DNA of 64,000 nt from DAINRZ01 sp964634885 (GTDB taxonomy: Bacteria > Bacteroidota > Ignavibacteria > Kapaibacteriales > UBA2268): assembly GCA_964634885.1 (NCBI GenBank), contig CAZWLN010000021.1, positions 1-64,000 of the forward strand, given 5' to 3'. Position numbers and translations under genes: made by a program. The notes under the pieces are model-generated. The model was given only the letters and a program-made list of their open reading frames with translations, was not told where the DNA came from and did no database searches. This document shows, piece after piece, positions 35,210-45,800 of this stretch. Within the stretch, counting starts at the first letter, position 1; each line of letters opens with the position of its first letter.

Positions 35210-36949
35210 ATGAAAAAAGTGTTAATACCATTGATTATCATCTTGTTTGCCGGAGTAAACATATACTCCCAGGGAATCGACATTAATACGAAATTGAAAT
35301 TAAGGTCCGGTGAAACTACGATAAATGAAATAGACGCAAAGCACCTCGACTCCATTAAATTCCAGCAGCTGAGCGGCGCTCCTACCTGTGAGATTGCCCT
35401 GCCGGCAATGCAAAACACAATCAGCAGGAAGCTCATCGGCCAGAGCTACTCCATAACTGTTTCTTACAGCGGAGAAATGAACCAGAATTTTAAGCCGACA
35501 ATTGCTTTCGCTCCTACTGCAACGGCAAATACATTGTCGCAAAAAAGCGAGTCTTGGGACGACAATTACAACTATACCTGGACCTATGAGGTTAAAGACG
35601 TCAACCAGCAGAGGATTGAACCGACGATTACCGTCAACGGCGCCAGGGACAAGAACGGCAACTTGCAGAATCCGTGTTCTCTCAGTAACACCCTGATTAT
35701 TGATACGGAAACACCAAGTATTTCCACTATTACTTTTCCTTCTTACCTGAAAATTTGCGATAATAACGTAGGCGACGAATATCCCATTAAACTGAAATTC
35801 ACAGAGGAAATGAAAACAGGCGTTAAACCTGTAATCAAGTTCTCACCTGCCAATACCATTGGAAACGTATTCGATACGCAATATGAAGAAGGTTGGGAAG
35901 CAGATAATAGAACTTATATCTATAATTTTAAGGTAGTCGATAAAAACGTCAATATTGCCACTATTACTGCCTTTGCCTACGCCGCTGTGGACAAAGTCGG
36001 CAACGAGATGGACACTGTCGATATTGACAAGGTGCTCAGTGTTGACACACAGAACCCGAAAGTGTCAGCTCTTTCTGCCACCATTCCAAACATCAAGCTT
36101 GAGCATATCAACTCAACCGTAGTCTTTACGGTCAGTTTCAACGAAGTTATGAAGGCAGCTCCAAAGCTCGAATTCTCATCGGATTTGTCTAAAGTCCTGT
36201 CCTTGCAAAAAACCTATTCTGTTTATCCATACAACACTTTCAGATATGAATACAAGGTTCTTCCAGGTTTCAACCAGAACCTTACAGCAGTGGACATCAA
36301 GGTCAGGAAAGGCACAGACTCCTGTGACAACGAACAGGAAGACTATACAAAAGCCGACTACCTTAACATTTTAATGTCTATCACTGAGATATTCAGGGAA
36401 GGCTTTGCTACATACGTAACGGGTTCTCCGGTCTATTTCCCCTGGACAAGGTCTTCGAACGGTGTTGCAAACGAGATCGACAATTCATACTTTACTTCGG
36501 ATTCCGTTTCACTGATGACGGAAGGCTCCTTTGCCGACACGAAAACAGAAAGCGTTTACCGCGATTTTACCGCGACAACGGATGAGATTAATGTCGAATT
36601 CTGCCTCAGAACGGATTCCGAATCCGACTCTGCCAGCATTGCACTCGTACACAGGGCAACAGGCGAAGTCAGCTGTGCCTTCATCATTGCCAGGGACGGT
36701 AAGGCTTACCTGCGTTCAGGCAATACTTCAGAAGTAATTACCTGGCCTTCCGACAATCCGTACGTCGGCAACCTCTTCTCATGCTACCGTATGAACTACA
36801 ACAAGCTGACAGGCGTCGCTTCACTCTATTACAACAACGTGCTGGCGAAGACTGTTACGGCAACTGTTCCGACAAACCTGTACAATTCAATTTTCCTTAA
36901 TACATTCGAAGGTGTCGTTCATTGGGATACCCTGATTTTGTGGTATTGA
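35210..36949 (+). CDS. large secreted Ig-like/lectin-like protein, first copy
   Basis: 579 residues with a signal peptide (MKKVLIPLIIILFAGVNIYSQ). Residues about 25-65 resemble the middle of the upstream small protein (INEIDAKHLDSIKF). Three Ig-like beta segments follow at about 65-165, 170-275 and 280-390, each with 'VDTQNP' or 'IDTETP' joins and a pattern of cell-surface Ig repeats (EEMKTGVKPVIKFSP). Residues about 395-579 look like a concanavalin/LamG-type jelly roll (SVYRDFTAT, VEFCLRTDSESDSASIALVH, YRMNYNKLTGVASLYYNN). No T9SS sorting domain at the C-terminus, which ends in WDTLILWY. The partner small protein just upstream has one. Confidence 0.8.
   Translation: MKKVLIPLIIILFAGVNIYSQGIDINTKLKLRSGETTINEIDAKHLDSIKFQQLSGAPTCEIALPAMQNTISRKLIGQSYSITVSYSGEMNQNFKPTIAFAPTATANTLSQKSESWDDNYNYTWTYEVKDVNQQRIEPTITVNGARDKNGNLQNPCSLSNTLIIDTETPSISTITFPSYLKICDNNVGDEYPIKLKFTEEMKTGVKPVIKFSPANTIGNVFDTQYEEGWEADNRTYIYNFKVVDKNVNIATITAFAYAAVDKVGNEMDTVDIDKVLSVDTQNPKVSALSATIPNIKLEHINSTVVFTVSFNEVMKAAPKLEFSSDLSKVLSLQKTYSVYPYNTFRYEYKVLPGFNQNLTAVDIKVRKGTDSCDNEQEDYTKADYLNILMSITEIFREGFATYVTGSPVYFPWTRSSNGVANEIDNSYFTSDSVSLMTEGSFADTKTESVYRDFTATTDEINVEFCLRTDSESDSASIALVHRATGEVSCAFIIARDGKAYLRSGNTSEVITWPSDNPYVGNLFSCYRMNYNKLTGVASLYYNNVLAKTVTATVPTNLYNSIFLNTFEGVVHWDTLILWY
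36681..36837. repeat. 157-bp perfect repeat within the lectin-like paralogs, copy 1
   Basis: Identical to 39379-39535 with no difference, while the surrounding coding sequence of the two genes has diverged. Inferred gene conversion tract. Confidence 0.85.
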
Positions 36950-37010
36950 TGTACCGGAAACAGACAGACGCTCAAGCCTGGGCTTCTTCGGAATATACTG
37001 AAATTTGTGA

Positions 37011-37041
37011 GGGCGGGTTTTTCCCGCCCTTTGCTTTTTTT
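37011..37041 (+). terminator. strong intrinsic terminator after the first lectin-like gene
   Basis: GGGCGGG, five T, CCCGCCC, then TTTGC and a T8 run. In the second copy of the unit, the equivalent place (39711-39745) has lost the GC stem. Confidence 0.92.
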
Positions 37042-37075
37042 GTTCATCAAGTTCGTAAAGAAAGAAAACCCCGTA
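37042..37075 (+). repeat. dispersed repeat family 2, truncated copy
   Basis: GTTCATCAAGTTCGTAAAG followed by AAAGAAAACCCCGTA, the same start as the fuller copies at 46304-46410 and, inverted, 57221-57337. It stops after CCCCGTA. Confidence 0.7.
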
Positions 37076-37128
37076 GATATAGTCCATCTGATTAGAAAAG
37101 CAGGATTGGAAACCCGAAGCGATGGCCA

Positions 37129-37189
37129 CCTGCCGAAGTTTTTGAACCTTTGGCAGGGTTGGTATATATTTTATTATATATAATAAAAT
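37129..37189. repeat. two hairpins upstream of the second T9SS unit
   Basis: CCTGCC ... GGCAGG hairpin at 37129-37158 (stem extended by AAG/CTT), followed by a 22-base perfect palindrome ATTTTATTATATATAATAAAAT-type at 37168-37189. Whether they are regulatory or leftover repeat DNA is unknown. Confidence 0.5.
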
Positions 37190-37245
37190 AATCTGTTTAA
37201 TTATTTCGTTACTACAATAAATAAACCAATATAAGAGGTATAAAA

Positions 37246-37875
37246 ATGAAAAAGACTCTCTTATTCCTTATTCTGTTCTCAAGTGTTGCTTTTGCCCAAA
37301 ACGAAAAAATTAACATTTACACCAAAAGCAGTACGGCTCCTACTTCATTTTCGATAATCGGTGTCCCGTTTATCTACTTCGCCAATGAGTATATGTTTGT
37401 TCGTACAGGCCTTGAAAACCAGCCTTTCAGCCTCGATGACCTGGATATAATAACATTTTCACCGCCGGCTCTCGACATCGAGGTCTATTTCATCAGGAAG
37501 GGCAAGGAAATGTTAACTTACAGAACCGGCGAATTTGACACATTGCGGTTTGTCACTGAAACAGAATCCGTTGAAAACAACGGCGAATCCTCACCCGGAG
37601 AAGTCTCCTTTACAAAGGGCTGCCCCAATCCCTTCAGTTCAGAGATACTCATCGAATTTGCACTGGAGAAACCCGGTAATGTGGAAGTAACAGTTGCCGA
37701 CATCAACGGCAGGCAGTTGAGAACACTTCTTTCCGGCAGCCTTACACCCGGGACACAGTCAGTCGCCTGGGACGCACTCGACGACAGCGGCAACAGGGTA
37801 GGAACCGGATCCTATATTTGCTCTGTTAAGCTTAACAATACGATTGTTTCAAAGAAATTATTATTTGTAAAATAA
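37246..37875 (+). CDS. small T9SS-sorted surface protein, second copy
   Basis: 209 residues, paralog of 34544-35173 along the whole length: signal peptide (KKTLLFLILFSSVAFAQ), central region with the shared LDIEVYF and GKEMLTYRTGEFD, and a T9SS type A sorting domain from about residue 120 (VSFTKGCPNPFSSEILIEF ... NTIVSKKLLFVK). ATAAGAGG upstream of ATG 37246 is a fair ribosome site. It is followed 35 bases later by the second lectin-like gene. Confidence 0.85.
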   Translation: MKKTLLFLILFSSVAFAQNEKINIYTKSSTAPTSFSIIGVPFIYFANEYMFVRTGLENQPFSLDDLDIITFSPPALDIEVYFIRKGKEMLTYRTGEFDTLRFVTETESVENNGESSPGEVSFTKGCPNPFSSEILIEFALEKPGNVEVTVADINGRQLRTLLSGSLTPGTQSVAWDALDDSGNRVGTGSYICSVKLNNTIVSKKLLFVK

Positions 37876-37910
37876 TTAACAATATGTCAAAAAGTAATTT
37901 GAGTATAAAT

Positions 37911-39647
37911 ATGAAAAAAGTGTTAATACCATTGTTCCTGATTGTAATTGCCGGGTTAATGCTTAATGCACAAAATAAAAATTACAGGATTCAGGTGAAA
38001 CAGGGCAGTAATGTAATTGACAATATTAATGTGAACGATCTCGACACCATTCGGTTCCAGGAACTGAGCGGCGCACCTGACTGTGAAATTGAAATCCCGG
38101 CCATGCAGAAAACCATTAACAGGAGCGCCATCGGCAACGATTATGAGATTACGGTCAGCTATTCGAAAAATATGAAATCGGCCAACCTTCCGAAAATTTC
38201 ATTTTCACCGGCATCGGCCGCTAACACACTTACAGTTCAGAGCAGTAACTGGGACGATGCGGAGTGTACTTCATACACATGGATATATAAAATATCAGAC
38301 GCAAACCAGCAAAGGATAGTGCCGGACATTACCGTGACAGGCGGGGTGGACATATACGGCAATGCCCAGAATATATGCACTCTGGACAGCGCCCTGGTAA
38401 TTGATACGGAATTGCCGAACATTACAAGCCTTACTTTCCCTTCATACCAGACGATTTGCGACGGCGCCGTCGGGGACAAATTTATTATCAGGATGAAGTT
38501 CAACGAGGAAATGAAAACCGCCATTGCCCCTGAGATTACCTTTTCACCGGATATAACCGGAAGGGTGTTCGATTCGGAACACGGTGGATGGGAAAAAGAC
38601 AATATGACATATATTGATACATTTATTGTTATCGATAATAATGAGAAAATTCCTGCCGTAACTTCTATTATAATAAATGCCGTTGACAAGGCCGGCAACA
38701 AAATGGTTTCATACAGTACCGGTAAAACCCTGAAAGTCGATACTCAGAATCCGAAGGTGTCATCTCTTGCAGCCACGATTCCTGATATTAAACAGGAACA
38801 TGTTAACTCCCAAATTACTATTACAGTAAATTACAATGAGTACCTGGTTGGATCATACACACCGATAATCGAATTTTCACCTTCTTTAAACGATGTATTG
38901 CAGAAGGAGAACGGCTCCTGGACAGCTCCCTATACATATGTGCAGAAATACAAAGTAAAAAAAGGATTCAACCAGAACATTGAGGCAGTTGATGTTAAGG
39001 TAAAAAATGCACGTGATTCCTGCGGCAACGAACAGGTAGAATATACAAAAGCGGACTACATCAATGTATTAATGGCCATTACCGAGGTCTTCAGGGAAGG
39101 CTTTGCTACGTACGTAAAGGGTTCTCCGGTCTATTTCCCCTGGACAAGGGCTTCGAACGGTGTTACCAATGAGATCGACGATTCATACTTTAATTCGGAT
39201 TCCGTTTCACTGAAGACCGAAGGTTCTGTTGCCACTTCGAAAACGGAAAGCGTTTACCGCGATTTCACCGCATCGCCCGATGGGATTAATGTCGAATTCT
39301 GCCTCAGGCCGGATTCCGAATCCGACTCTGCCAGCATTGCCCTCGTACACAGGGCAACAGGCGATGTCAGTTGTGCTTTCATCATTGCCAGGGACGGTAA
39401 GGCTTACCTGCGTTCAGGCAATACTTCAGAAGTAATTACCTGGCCTTCCGACAATCCGTACGTCGGCAACCTCTTCTCATGCTACCGTATGAACTACAAC
39501 AAGCTGACAGGCGTCGCTTCACTCTATTACAACAATGTGCTGGCGAAAACGGTAACGGCGACTGTTCCGGCCAACCTGTACAATTCTATATACCTGAATA
39601 CATACGAGGGCGTGGTTCACTGGGATACATTAGTGTTGTGGTATTGA
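37911..39647 (+). CDS. large secreted Ig-like/lectin-like protein, second copy
   Basis: 578 residues from ATG 37911 (MKKVLIP), the position homologous to the start of the first copy; the ATG at 37884 is in the same frame but lies before the natural start. Same layout as 35210-36949: signal peptide, three Ig-like segments, C-terminal jelly-roll-like domain ending WDTLVLWY. The C-terminal third is nearly identical to the first copy, while the Ig segments have diverged, a pattern expected from partial gene conversion. The downstream terminator of the first copy is not preserved here. Confidence 0.8.
   Translation: MKKVLIPLFLIVIAGLMLNAQNKNYRIQVKQGSNVIDNINVNDLDTIRFQELSGAPDCEIEIPAMQKTINRSAIGNDYEITVSYSKNMKSANLPKISFSPASAANTLTVQSSNWDDAECTSYTWIYKISDANQQRIVPDITVTGGVDIYGNAQNICTLDSALVIDTELPNITSLTFPSYQTICDGAVGDKFIIRMKFNEEMKTAIAPEITFSPDITGRVFDSEHGGWEKDNMTYIDTFIVIDNNEKIPAVTSIIINAVDKAGNKMVSYSTGKTLKVDTQNPKVSSLAATIPDIKQEHVNSQITITVNYNEYLVGSYTPIIEFSPSLNDVLQKENGSWTAPYTYVQKYKVKKGFNQNIEAVDVKVKNARDSCGNEQVEYTKADYINVLMAITEVFREGFATYVKGSPVYFPWTRASNGVTNEIDDSYFNSDSVSLKTEGSVATSKTESVYRDFTASPDGINVEFCLRPDSESDSASIALVHRATGDVSCAFIIARDGKAYLRSGNTSEVITWPSDNPYVGNLFSCYRMNYNKLTGVASLYYNNVLAKTVTATVPANLYNSIYLNTYEGVVHWDTLVLWY
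39379..39535. repeat. 157-bp perfect repeat within the lectin-like paralogs, copy 2
   Basis: Partner of 36681-36837 at a constant offset of 2698 bases. It ends at a C/T difference at 36838/39536. Confidence 0.85.
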
Positions 39648-39669
39648 TGTACCGGAAACAGACTGAGGC

Positions 39670-42384
39670 TCATGCTTGGGCTTCTTTGGAATTTACTGAA
39701 ATTTGTGAGGGAGGTTTTTTCACTGTTTTTTTAGCTCTTTTTACAGTTGGGTCTTCACCAATATGAATTAAAAATTTCCTCCATGAACCAAACCGCCAAA
39801 TGTAAAGCGCAGAACTTATTTCACCATGCTCATTCATGTCATTTTGAGTTATGTAGTCTTTGCCAAGTAATTTTTTCACTCTCCGGTATTCGTCAATAGC
39901 TTCCTGGTCGGTATTAAGATTTCTGGAATTGCCGTCTCCCATCATCCTGACAAAATTATCCCAACTGCCAAAATGATTCACGTATGCTTTACTTTTATAT
40001 TTGCCATGTTTTGTTATATCATTCACAATGAGCTTTGATTTTTTCAACTCCATTTTGAGCCTTAAATATTCAGTCTTCAGGTCTTCATCTGTAATTGGCT
40101 TCAAATGTTCCGTATCTTCACCAATTTTATCTAAGAAATTTTTCCAGGAACCAAACCTAAGTCTGTATAAAGCTCCACATACATCAGCATATTTATTCAT
40201 ATCTTTGATTGATATGTGTTCCTTTTTCAGAAGTGTTTTTACTCTATAATACTCATCGATCATTTTTTTCTCTGAATGCCTGAATTTTGAAGTATCTTCG
40301 CCCATGAATTCCAAGAACTTATCCCAGCTACCAAAGTATTTTGAAAATGTCCTACCTCCAAATCTGCCATGTTTCAACATTTGAGGCTGGTTTACTTTTT
40401 CTTTCCCAAGTAGTTTTTTAACTCTTTGGTATTCTTCTATCAGAATTTCTCTGTTTTCCTTTTTTATGTAGCTTGTATCTTCCCCCATGATTTTTAAGAA
40501 CATGGACCATTTGCCAAATCTGCTTCTTATAGTTGAGTCCGAATATTTTCCAAGTTTTACGTAATCACCTCTAAAAACTATTTTTTTATTTAACAACTCT
40601 TTGACTCTATCATAATCTTCAAACAATTCTTCATTTGTAATCTCCAGAACAGACTTTTGACCGATTGACCGTAAAAACTCTTTCCATGAACCAAATCTTA
40701 TTTTAAAATTTACTTCGCTATATTTACCATATTTTTTATAATCTGTTATAGATAATGGAGATTTATTCAGCTCTTTTTCAACTCTATGATAATCTTCAAT
40801 AAGCTGTTGATTATAAATTTTTATAGGATTTTTTATTCTTCCAACATAATTTCTCATTAAAAGTATTATATTAGCCCAATTCTGAAATTTTGATAAGTAA
40901 ATTGTATAATGGAATGTTGAATGGTCTCTAATATCGTAGATTGTAAGCCATGTTTTCTTTTGAATTGTAAGGATTCTAAGGTATTCATTTACAAGTTCTT
41001 CTTCACTTATCAATTCTGTCTTTCTTTCAATAATATCAATTTGTTCTTTAAATTCCTTATAAGAACCGAAGTAATTGTTATAATCCTTCAAAGAAAACAA
41101 AGTATGTTTTTTAATGTCTTTTTCTGAAACTGTGTCTTGTTTTAATATCTTCTTAATTCTGAAATAGTCAGTAAATAAGTCAATATCATTTGGAGTTTGA
41201 CAAACAAATTCCGGATACTTCAATAGCTCAATGAAATTGCTCCAACTTCCAAATCGATATTCAAATAATTCATGTGAAACACCACAGTATTTCATAAATT
41301 CTTTCTGGCTTGGAATTTTATTAAACTTCTCATTCATATCAAAAAACGCAGTAACAAGTTCTTTGTCATTAATATTTCTGTACTGTTTCTTATCGCCGAT
41401 TGAACTTAGAAATTCATTCCAAGTTCCCCAATGATAAAGAAAAATTATCGGTGATATCTTCGACTTCTTATTAACATCATTAAAAGTGGGAATTCTTTTG
41501 ACAATTTCCTGAACTGAAAGATATTCTTTTTTCAAATCCCGCTTCTTGTATTTCAAAGCATTATGAATTTCATTTTCAACAACCATAACAAAGTTCGAGA
41601 TTGTACCAAAAAAAACAGAGTAATATTCAGCAGTATATTTTCCTTTATTTTCAATTTCGAGATTTGTCGGAGTTCTTTTCAATTTCTTTCTTAATCTGAT
41701 ATAGTCTTCAACCAAATCTGAAACAGAAGCCATCAGGCTCTTATTTGGTTGTGAAAACCTGAGAACCGGACTATCATTTATTGAAGCAATGAAATTTCTG
41801 AAAGTTCCCCACCTGTGAGAATAAATGCCATAACTAATATCCATATTTCTATTAATATCAATCATTGTAGGTTGTCTTCCAAGAGCTTCTTTTAATTTCC
41901 GATATTTTTCAATTAATTCCCTATTTGAACACTTGCCAACCTTTCTAATCTCTTTAAATTCTAAATACTCAATAAAATCAAGCACTGAAATAAATTTTGA
42001 ATTTAACCATTCCTTAATTTCGAGTTTGGTTATAGCATAACAATTCTTATCAGTAAGATATTTTTTAATATCACTTTGAAGTTCGTGTCTGGTGAAGATG
42101 ATTGATGAATCTGCTTGATAGAGATGAATAGACTTAACAAACTTATCAATATCTTTTTTTATTATATTAGCATTTTTCTCTATCCGAATTACATACTTCT
42201 TTCCTTGTTTGACTGCAGTATAGTTTATACCAATATCAGTTTTCCGAAAACCCCCTACTAAACCAGAGAATCCGTTTTCAGTTAAGAAAACAGCAACAAA
42301 CTTGTTAAAGACAGATTCTTCAAGGTGTTCTATTACTATGATATTAGAGCCAAACATATCATTAAACTTTTTAAATATTTGCAC
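39670..42384 (-). CDS. Mrr-like domain plus twelve homing-endonuclease-associated (HNH) repeats
   Basis: 904 residues, A+T-rich compared with its neighbours. GTG start at 42384 is provisional (no Shine-Dalgarno). Residues about 1-150 resemble an Mrr-type restriction-endonuclease core: FNKFVAVFLTENGF, then TDIGI, then KYVIRIEK in place of the usual V-x-Q-x-K strand, then SIIFTRHELQ. If the comparison holds, the catalytic Gln/Lys is changed to Arg/Glu and activity is doubtful. From about residue 155 there are twelve repeats of about 60 residues with E-Y-x-R-V/L-K-x-L, HGKY and FGSWxxFL, matching the homing-endonuclease-associated repeat family, which is believed to bind DNA. No HNH catalytic motif was seen. 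The last 14 or so residues are read from DNA homologous to the flank of the first lectin-like gene. Isolated, no partner gene. Confidence 0.8.
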   Translation of the reverse strand: MQIFKKFNDMFGSNIIVIEHLEESVFNKFVAVFLTENGFSGLVGGFRKTDIGINYTAVKQGKKYVIRIEKNANIIKKDIDKFVKSIHLYQADSSIIFTRHELQSDIKKYLTDKNCYAITKLEIKEWLNSKFISVLDFIEYLEFKEIRKVGKCSNRELIEKYRKLKEALGRQPTMIDINRNMDISYGIYSHRWGTFRNFIASINDSPVLRFSQPNKSLMASVSDLVEDYIRLRKKLKRTPTNLEIENKGKYTAEYYSVFFGTISNFVMVVENEIHNALKYKKRDLKKEYLSVQEIVKRIPTFNDVNKKSKISPIIFLYHWGTWNEFLSSIGDKKQYRNINDKELVTAFFDMNEKFNKIPSQKEFMKYCGVSHELFEYRFGSWSNFIELLKYPEFVCQTPNDIDLFTDYFRIKKILKQDTVSEKDIKKHTLFSLKDYNNYFGSYKEFKEQIDIIERKTELISEEELVNEYLRILTIQKKTWLTIYDIRDHSTFHYTIYLSKFQNWANIILLMRNYVGRIKNPIKIYNQQLIEDYHRVEKELNKSPLSITDYKKYGKYSEVNFKIRFGSWKEFLRSIGQKSVLEITNEELFEDYDRVKELLNKKIVFRGDYVKLGKYSDSTIRSRFGKWSMFLKIMGEDTSYIKKENREILIEEYQRVKKLLGKEKVNQPQMLKHGRFGGRTFSKYFGSWDKFLEFMGEDTSKFRHSEKKMIDEYYRVKTLLKKEHISIKDMNKYADVCGALYRLRFGSWKNFLDKIGEDTEHLKPITDEDLKTEYLRLKMELKKSKLIVNDITKHGKYKSKAYVNHFGSWDNFVRMMGDGNSRNLNTDQEAIDEYRRVKKLLGKDYITQNDMNEHGEISSALYIWRFGSWRKFLIHIGEDPTVKRAKKTVKKPPSQISVNSKEAQA

Positions 42385-42471
42385 ATTTTACAAATAGTAA
42401 AATAAATAATAAATTTGTTCTTACTTACATTGAAAAAAATAGCATTTCGTACATTTTTTGTTTTTATCCTG

Positions 42472-42579
42472 GATTATGCATTAGATAATCCAAAACACAG
42501 AATATCCAACCACCCCTGGCCCATCCTTATCTAAGAAAGGGCAAATTGTTAAATTGTAATATATCAATTAATAATGTGG
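42472..42579 (-). repeat. dispersed repeat family 1, copy R2
   Basis: Reverse complement matches R1 (27739-27846) along about 108 bases, including TTGATATAT, the GGGCCAGGGGTGGTTGGAT core and TTCTGTGTTTTGG. It lies 88 bases upstream of the HNH-repeat gene. Confidence 0.75.
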
Positions 42580-42843
42580 TATTTACTACTCCAAACGCAT
42601 CATCCGGGTTTAACTCTTCTCCCCAAATTTTTCATCTGACCCAATATTTAAATTCTTTTAAAATTCTTGAAATATTTATTTCTGAAAACGATTCATTGCC
42701 ATGTTAAATCATTATTATTCAATAAAATAATACATATTAAAAAAAATTAATATAAATCGGGAAAAAACAAAAAAATGCTACGTAATAGTTTCGTGTGGGG
42801 AAATAAATATTTAGTATTTACATATTTTTTTTTGGAGGAATAT
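42580..42843. other. A+T-rich leader region of the DUF5666 protein
   Basis: 264 bases without a gene; it contains long A and T runs. A frame starting at 42775 continues into the gene but lacks a ribosome site, unlike ATG 42844. Nothing else recognised. Confidence 0.4.
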
Positions 42844-45800
42844 ATGAATCAATCGCTCAACCCCTTAAGAAGGATCAGATGGGGATTATTGCTGGCTTTT
42901 CTATTGTCAGTGGTCTTCTCTGAGGCAGCCCTTGCCGGAGGAACGACTCTTAAAGGGACAATTAAGGAAATCGGAACAGACTATATGTATATCGGCGATT
43001 ACAAAGTCCTGTTGACGGACGCCACCCTGTATTACAACAAGGATTACCAGGCCGTTACTTTGGACTATTTCTCAGTCGGTATGACAGTACAGGCCCTGGT
43101 CGTCAAAGAAGGCGACAAATACACGGCACACAAAATAATCGAATATGTCCGGAAAACTGAGGATTTTTCACTCTCGGGAAAAATAACAGGTATCGGTGAA
43201 AACCACATCCTTGTGAACGGCACGAAGATAATGACAGCCGACACAACAAAGTTTTACGACAAGGATGGTAACGAAGTCGAAAAATCATACCTTACTGTCG
43301 GCATGTATGTTAAAGTTAAAGGCTCGAAAACAGACGACGTGAAGACAGCTTCAACCATTACCGAAACAGAGACGCCCAGTGAACCTTTCACCCTAACAGG
43401 CATCATCTCTGCCATTGGTGATGCGCATATTGTCGTATCCGGAAAAAAAATCGTAATCGACGATAATACGAAAATATATGACGCCGAAGGCAACCTCATC
43501 GGCTTCAGCAGCCTGAAAACCGGAATGACGGTATTAATTACCGGGAACAAAACCGGGGACAGCTACATTGCTGTTACGATAAAAGTTAAAAACGCCGAAC
43601 AAAAGCAGTTTGAGCTTACAGGTGTACTTACCGACATCAGGACGGACGGCATTACCGTCGGCCACACCATCATCAAGGTTACAACCGACACAAAGGTCTA
43701 TGATACGGAAGGAAACCCGATTGCACTCAGCGACCTGAAAACAGGCTGGACTGTAAAAGTCGTCGGCACCAGATCCGGCGACACATACACTGCGACGACA
43801 ATCACCGTAATCAGGACTTCCTCCGAAGAAACTTACCATTACCAGGGTAAAGTCGTCAGTGTAAGCGACGTCAGCGTTGTCGTCGATAAATCTGCGTTCA
43901 CAATCAACGCCGACACGAAATTCTACAACTCAGACGGTACTGTTGCCGCCCTGAGCGACATTAAGGCAGGGCTTTCCGTTACTGTTTACTATAAATATGT
44001 TGACGGAGCAATGGTAGCAATTAAAATCATCATCGCAAAGAGCGAACAAAACAGGTATTGTGAATATAAAGGTAAAATAACCGCTATTACCGACTCGACT
44101 ATTACCATCGGGGATAAGACATTCAGGCTTTCCTCCTCTGCTAAATTTTATAAGAGCGACGGTACCGAATGTGAACTATCCGATCTCCAGGCTGGCATGA
44201 ACATAGTCATCAAAGCAGAGGCTATCGACGGTGCATGGGTCGTTACCTATGCCAGGATTACCGACCTCCTCGACGGCGATAAGATTACGCTGTACGGTGT
44301 CATCTCAGATATAACCGATCATTCGGTAATTGTCTGCGGCAAAGAATTTGCCATCGACGGCAACACAGTAATCTATCTCGCCGACGGGACGACAGGCACT
44401 TTTGCCGACCTGGCCGAAGGACAGTACGTAGAGATTAGCGCTGTCGTCGGCAGCGGCAATTTCACTGCAATTTATGTGAAAATCAAAAACCATGACAAAG
44501 GCAGGGAAGAGAATAAATACTTCTCTGTTAAAGGCGCCATTACTGCTTTGACGGAAACCACTGTTACAATCGGCGATAAAGTCATCAACTTCGGTGAGGG
44601 TACGGCAATCATGTTCGACTTTGGCCTGAAAGTGGACGCTTCCTGCCTGAAGGTTGGCCTTATTGTCGAGGTAACAGGCACAGTCGGTGAGAATGATGTC
44701 CTGACTGCAACAAAGATCATCATTAAGACAGGAGATTGCAAAGCGTTTGTAATTGTCAAGGATTACATCACTGCGCTTACTGCAAACACAATCACTGCTC
44801 ACGGTAAGGTTTTCACAGTAACCGACGCCACGCTGATCTTTGACGTCAACGGCAACAAGATCGACATAAACGGGCTTGTCACCGGCAACCTGGCCTATAT
44901 CTGCGGTATGTACAACGACGACAGCGTATTAACTGCGCTCTATGTTAAAGTCTATCTGGCGCACGACAATCAATACGTCGTTACCAAAGGCAAGATTGCA
45001 GAGCTTACGGAAACCTCGGTTACCGTTAACGACAAGGCTTTTACCATCACTGTCGATACAAAGATATACAAAGCAGACGGTACGGCCGGTACTATCGCCG
45101 ATCTGGCAACCGGAACAATAGTTGAAATCAAAGGCGTCTATGATGCAGACAAAAACCTGATTGCAAGCATTATCAAAATCCTTCCCACCTGCACCAGGAC
45201 CGGCAAGGTCATCGCACTTAAAGGCCTCGTAAAGGAAGTCGGTACGGACTATATAATTATTAACGACAAGAAAATCGGCGTTGACGCCCAGACGCTGTTC
45301 TACCTGGCAAACGGCGAAGCTACCGACATCTCGTCGATTACTGCCGGCCTGCTCGTGTCGGTTAAGGCCTCTTACACCAGCGACACGACGCTCCTGGCTC
45401 TCAAGGTTTGCATCCTCAACCAGGATGAATGCCACTATCTCGAACTACACGGACAGATTACGGAGCTGGGCGACAACTACCTGATAGTAAACAACACTAA
45501 GTTTTACGTCAGCGCTCTAACGGTTTACTATGATGAAAACGACAACCCGATTGCCTTCGGCGACCTGACAACAGAAATGACAGTATTCGTCAAGGCCGTT
45601 TTCGTTAACAACGGATACCTCGCCGTGAAGGTTAAGAAAGTCATTAAGGACGAGATTCCGGGCATCATTTACAGGTCGAGCGTTACAGACATCGAAGAAG
45701 GCCTGCTGTACTCGGACTACGACGACTACGTAACAGACGAAGAGACAACGGTAGAAGATATTAACATGAATCCGCTTACGCTTGCAGACCTGAAGGTAGG

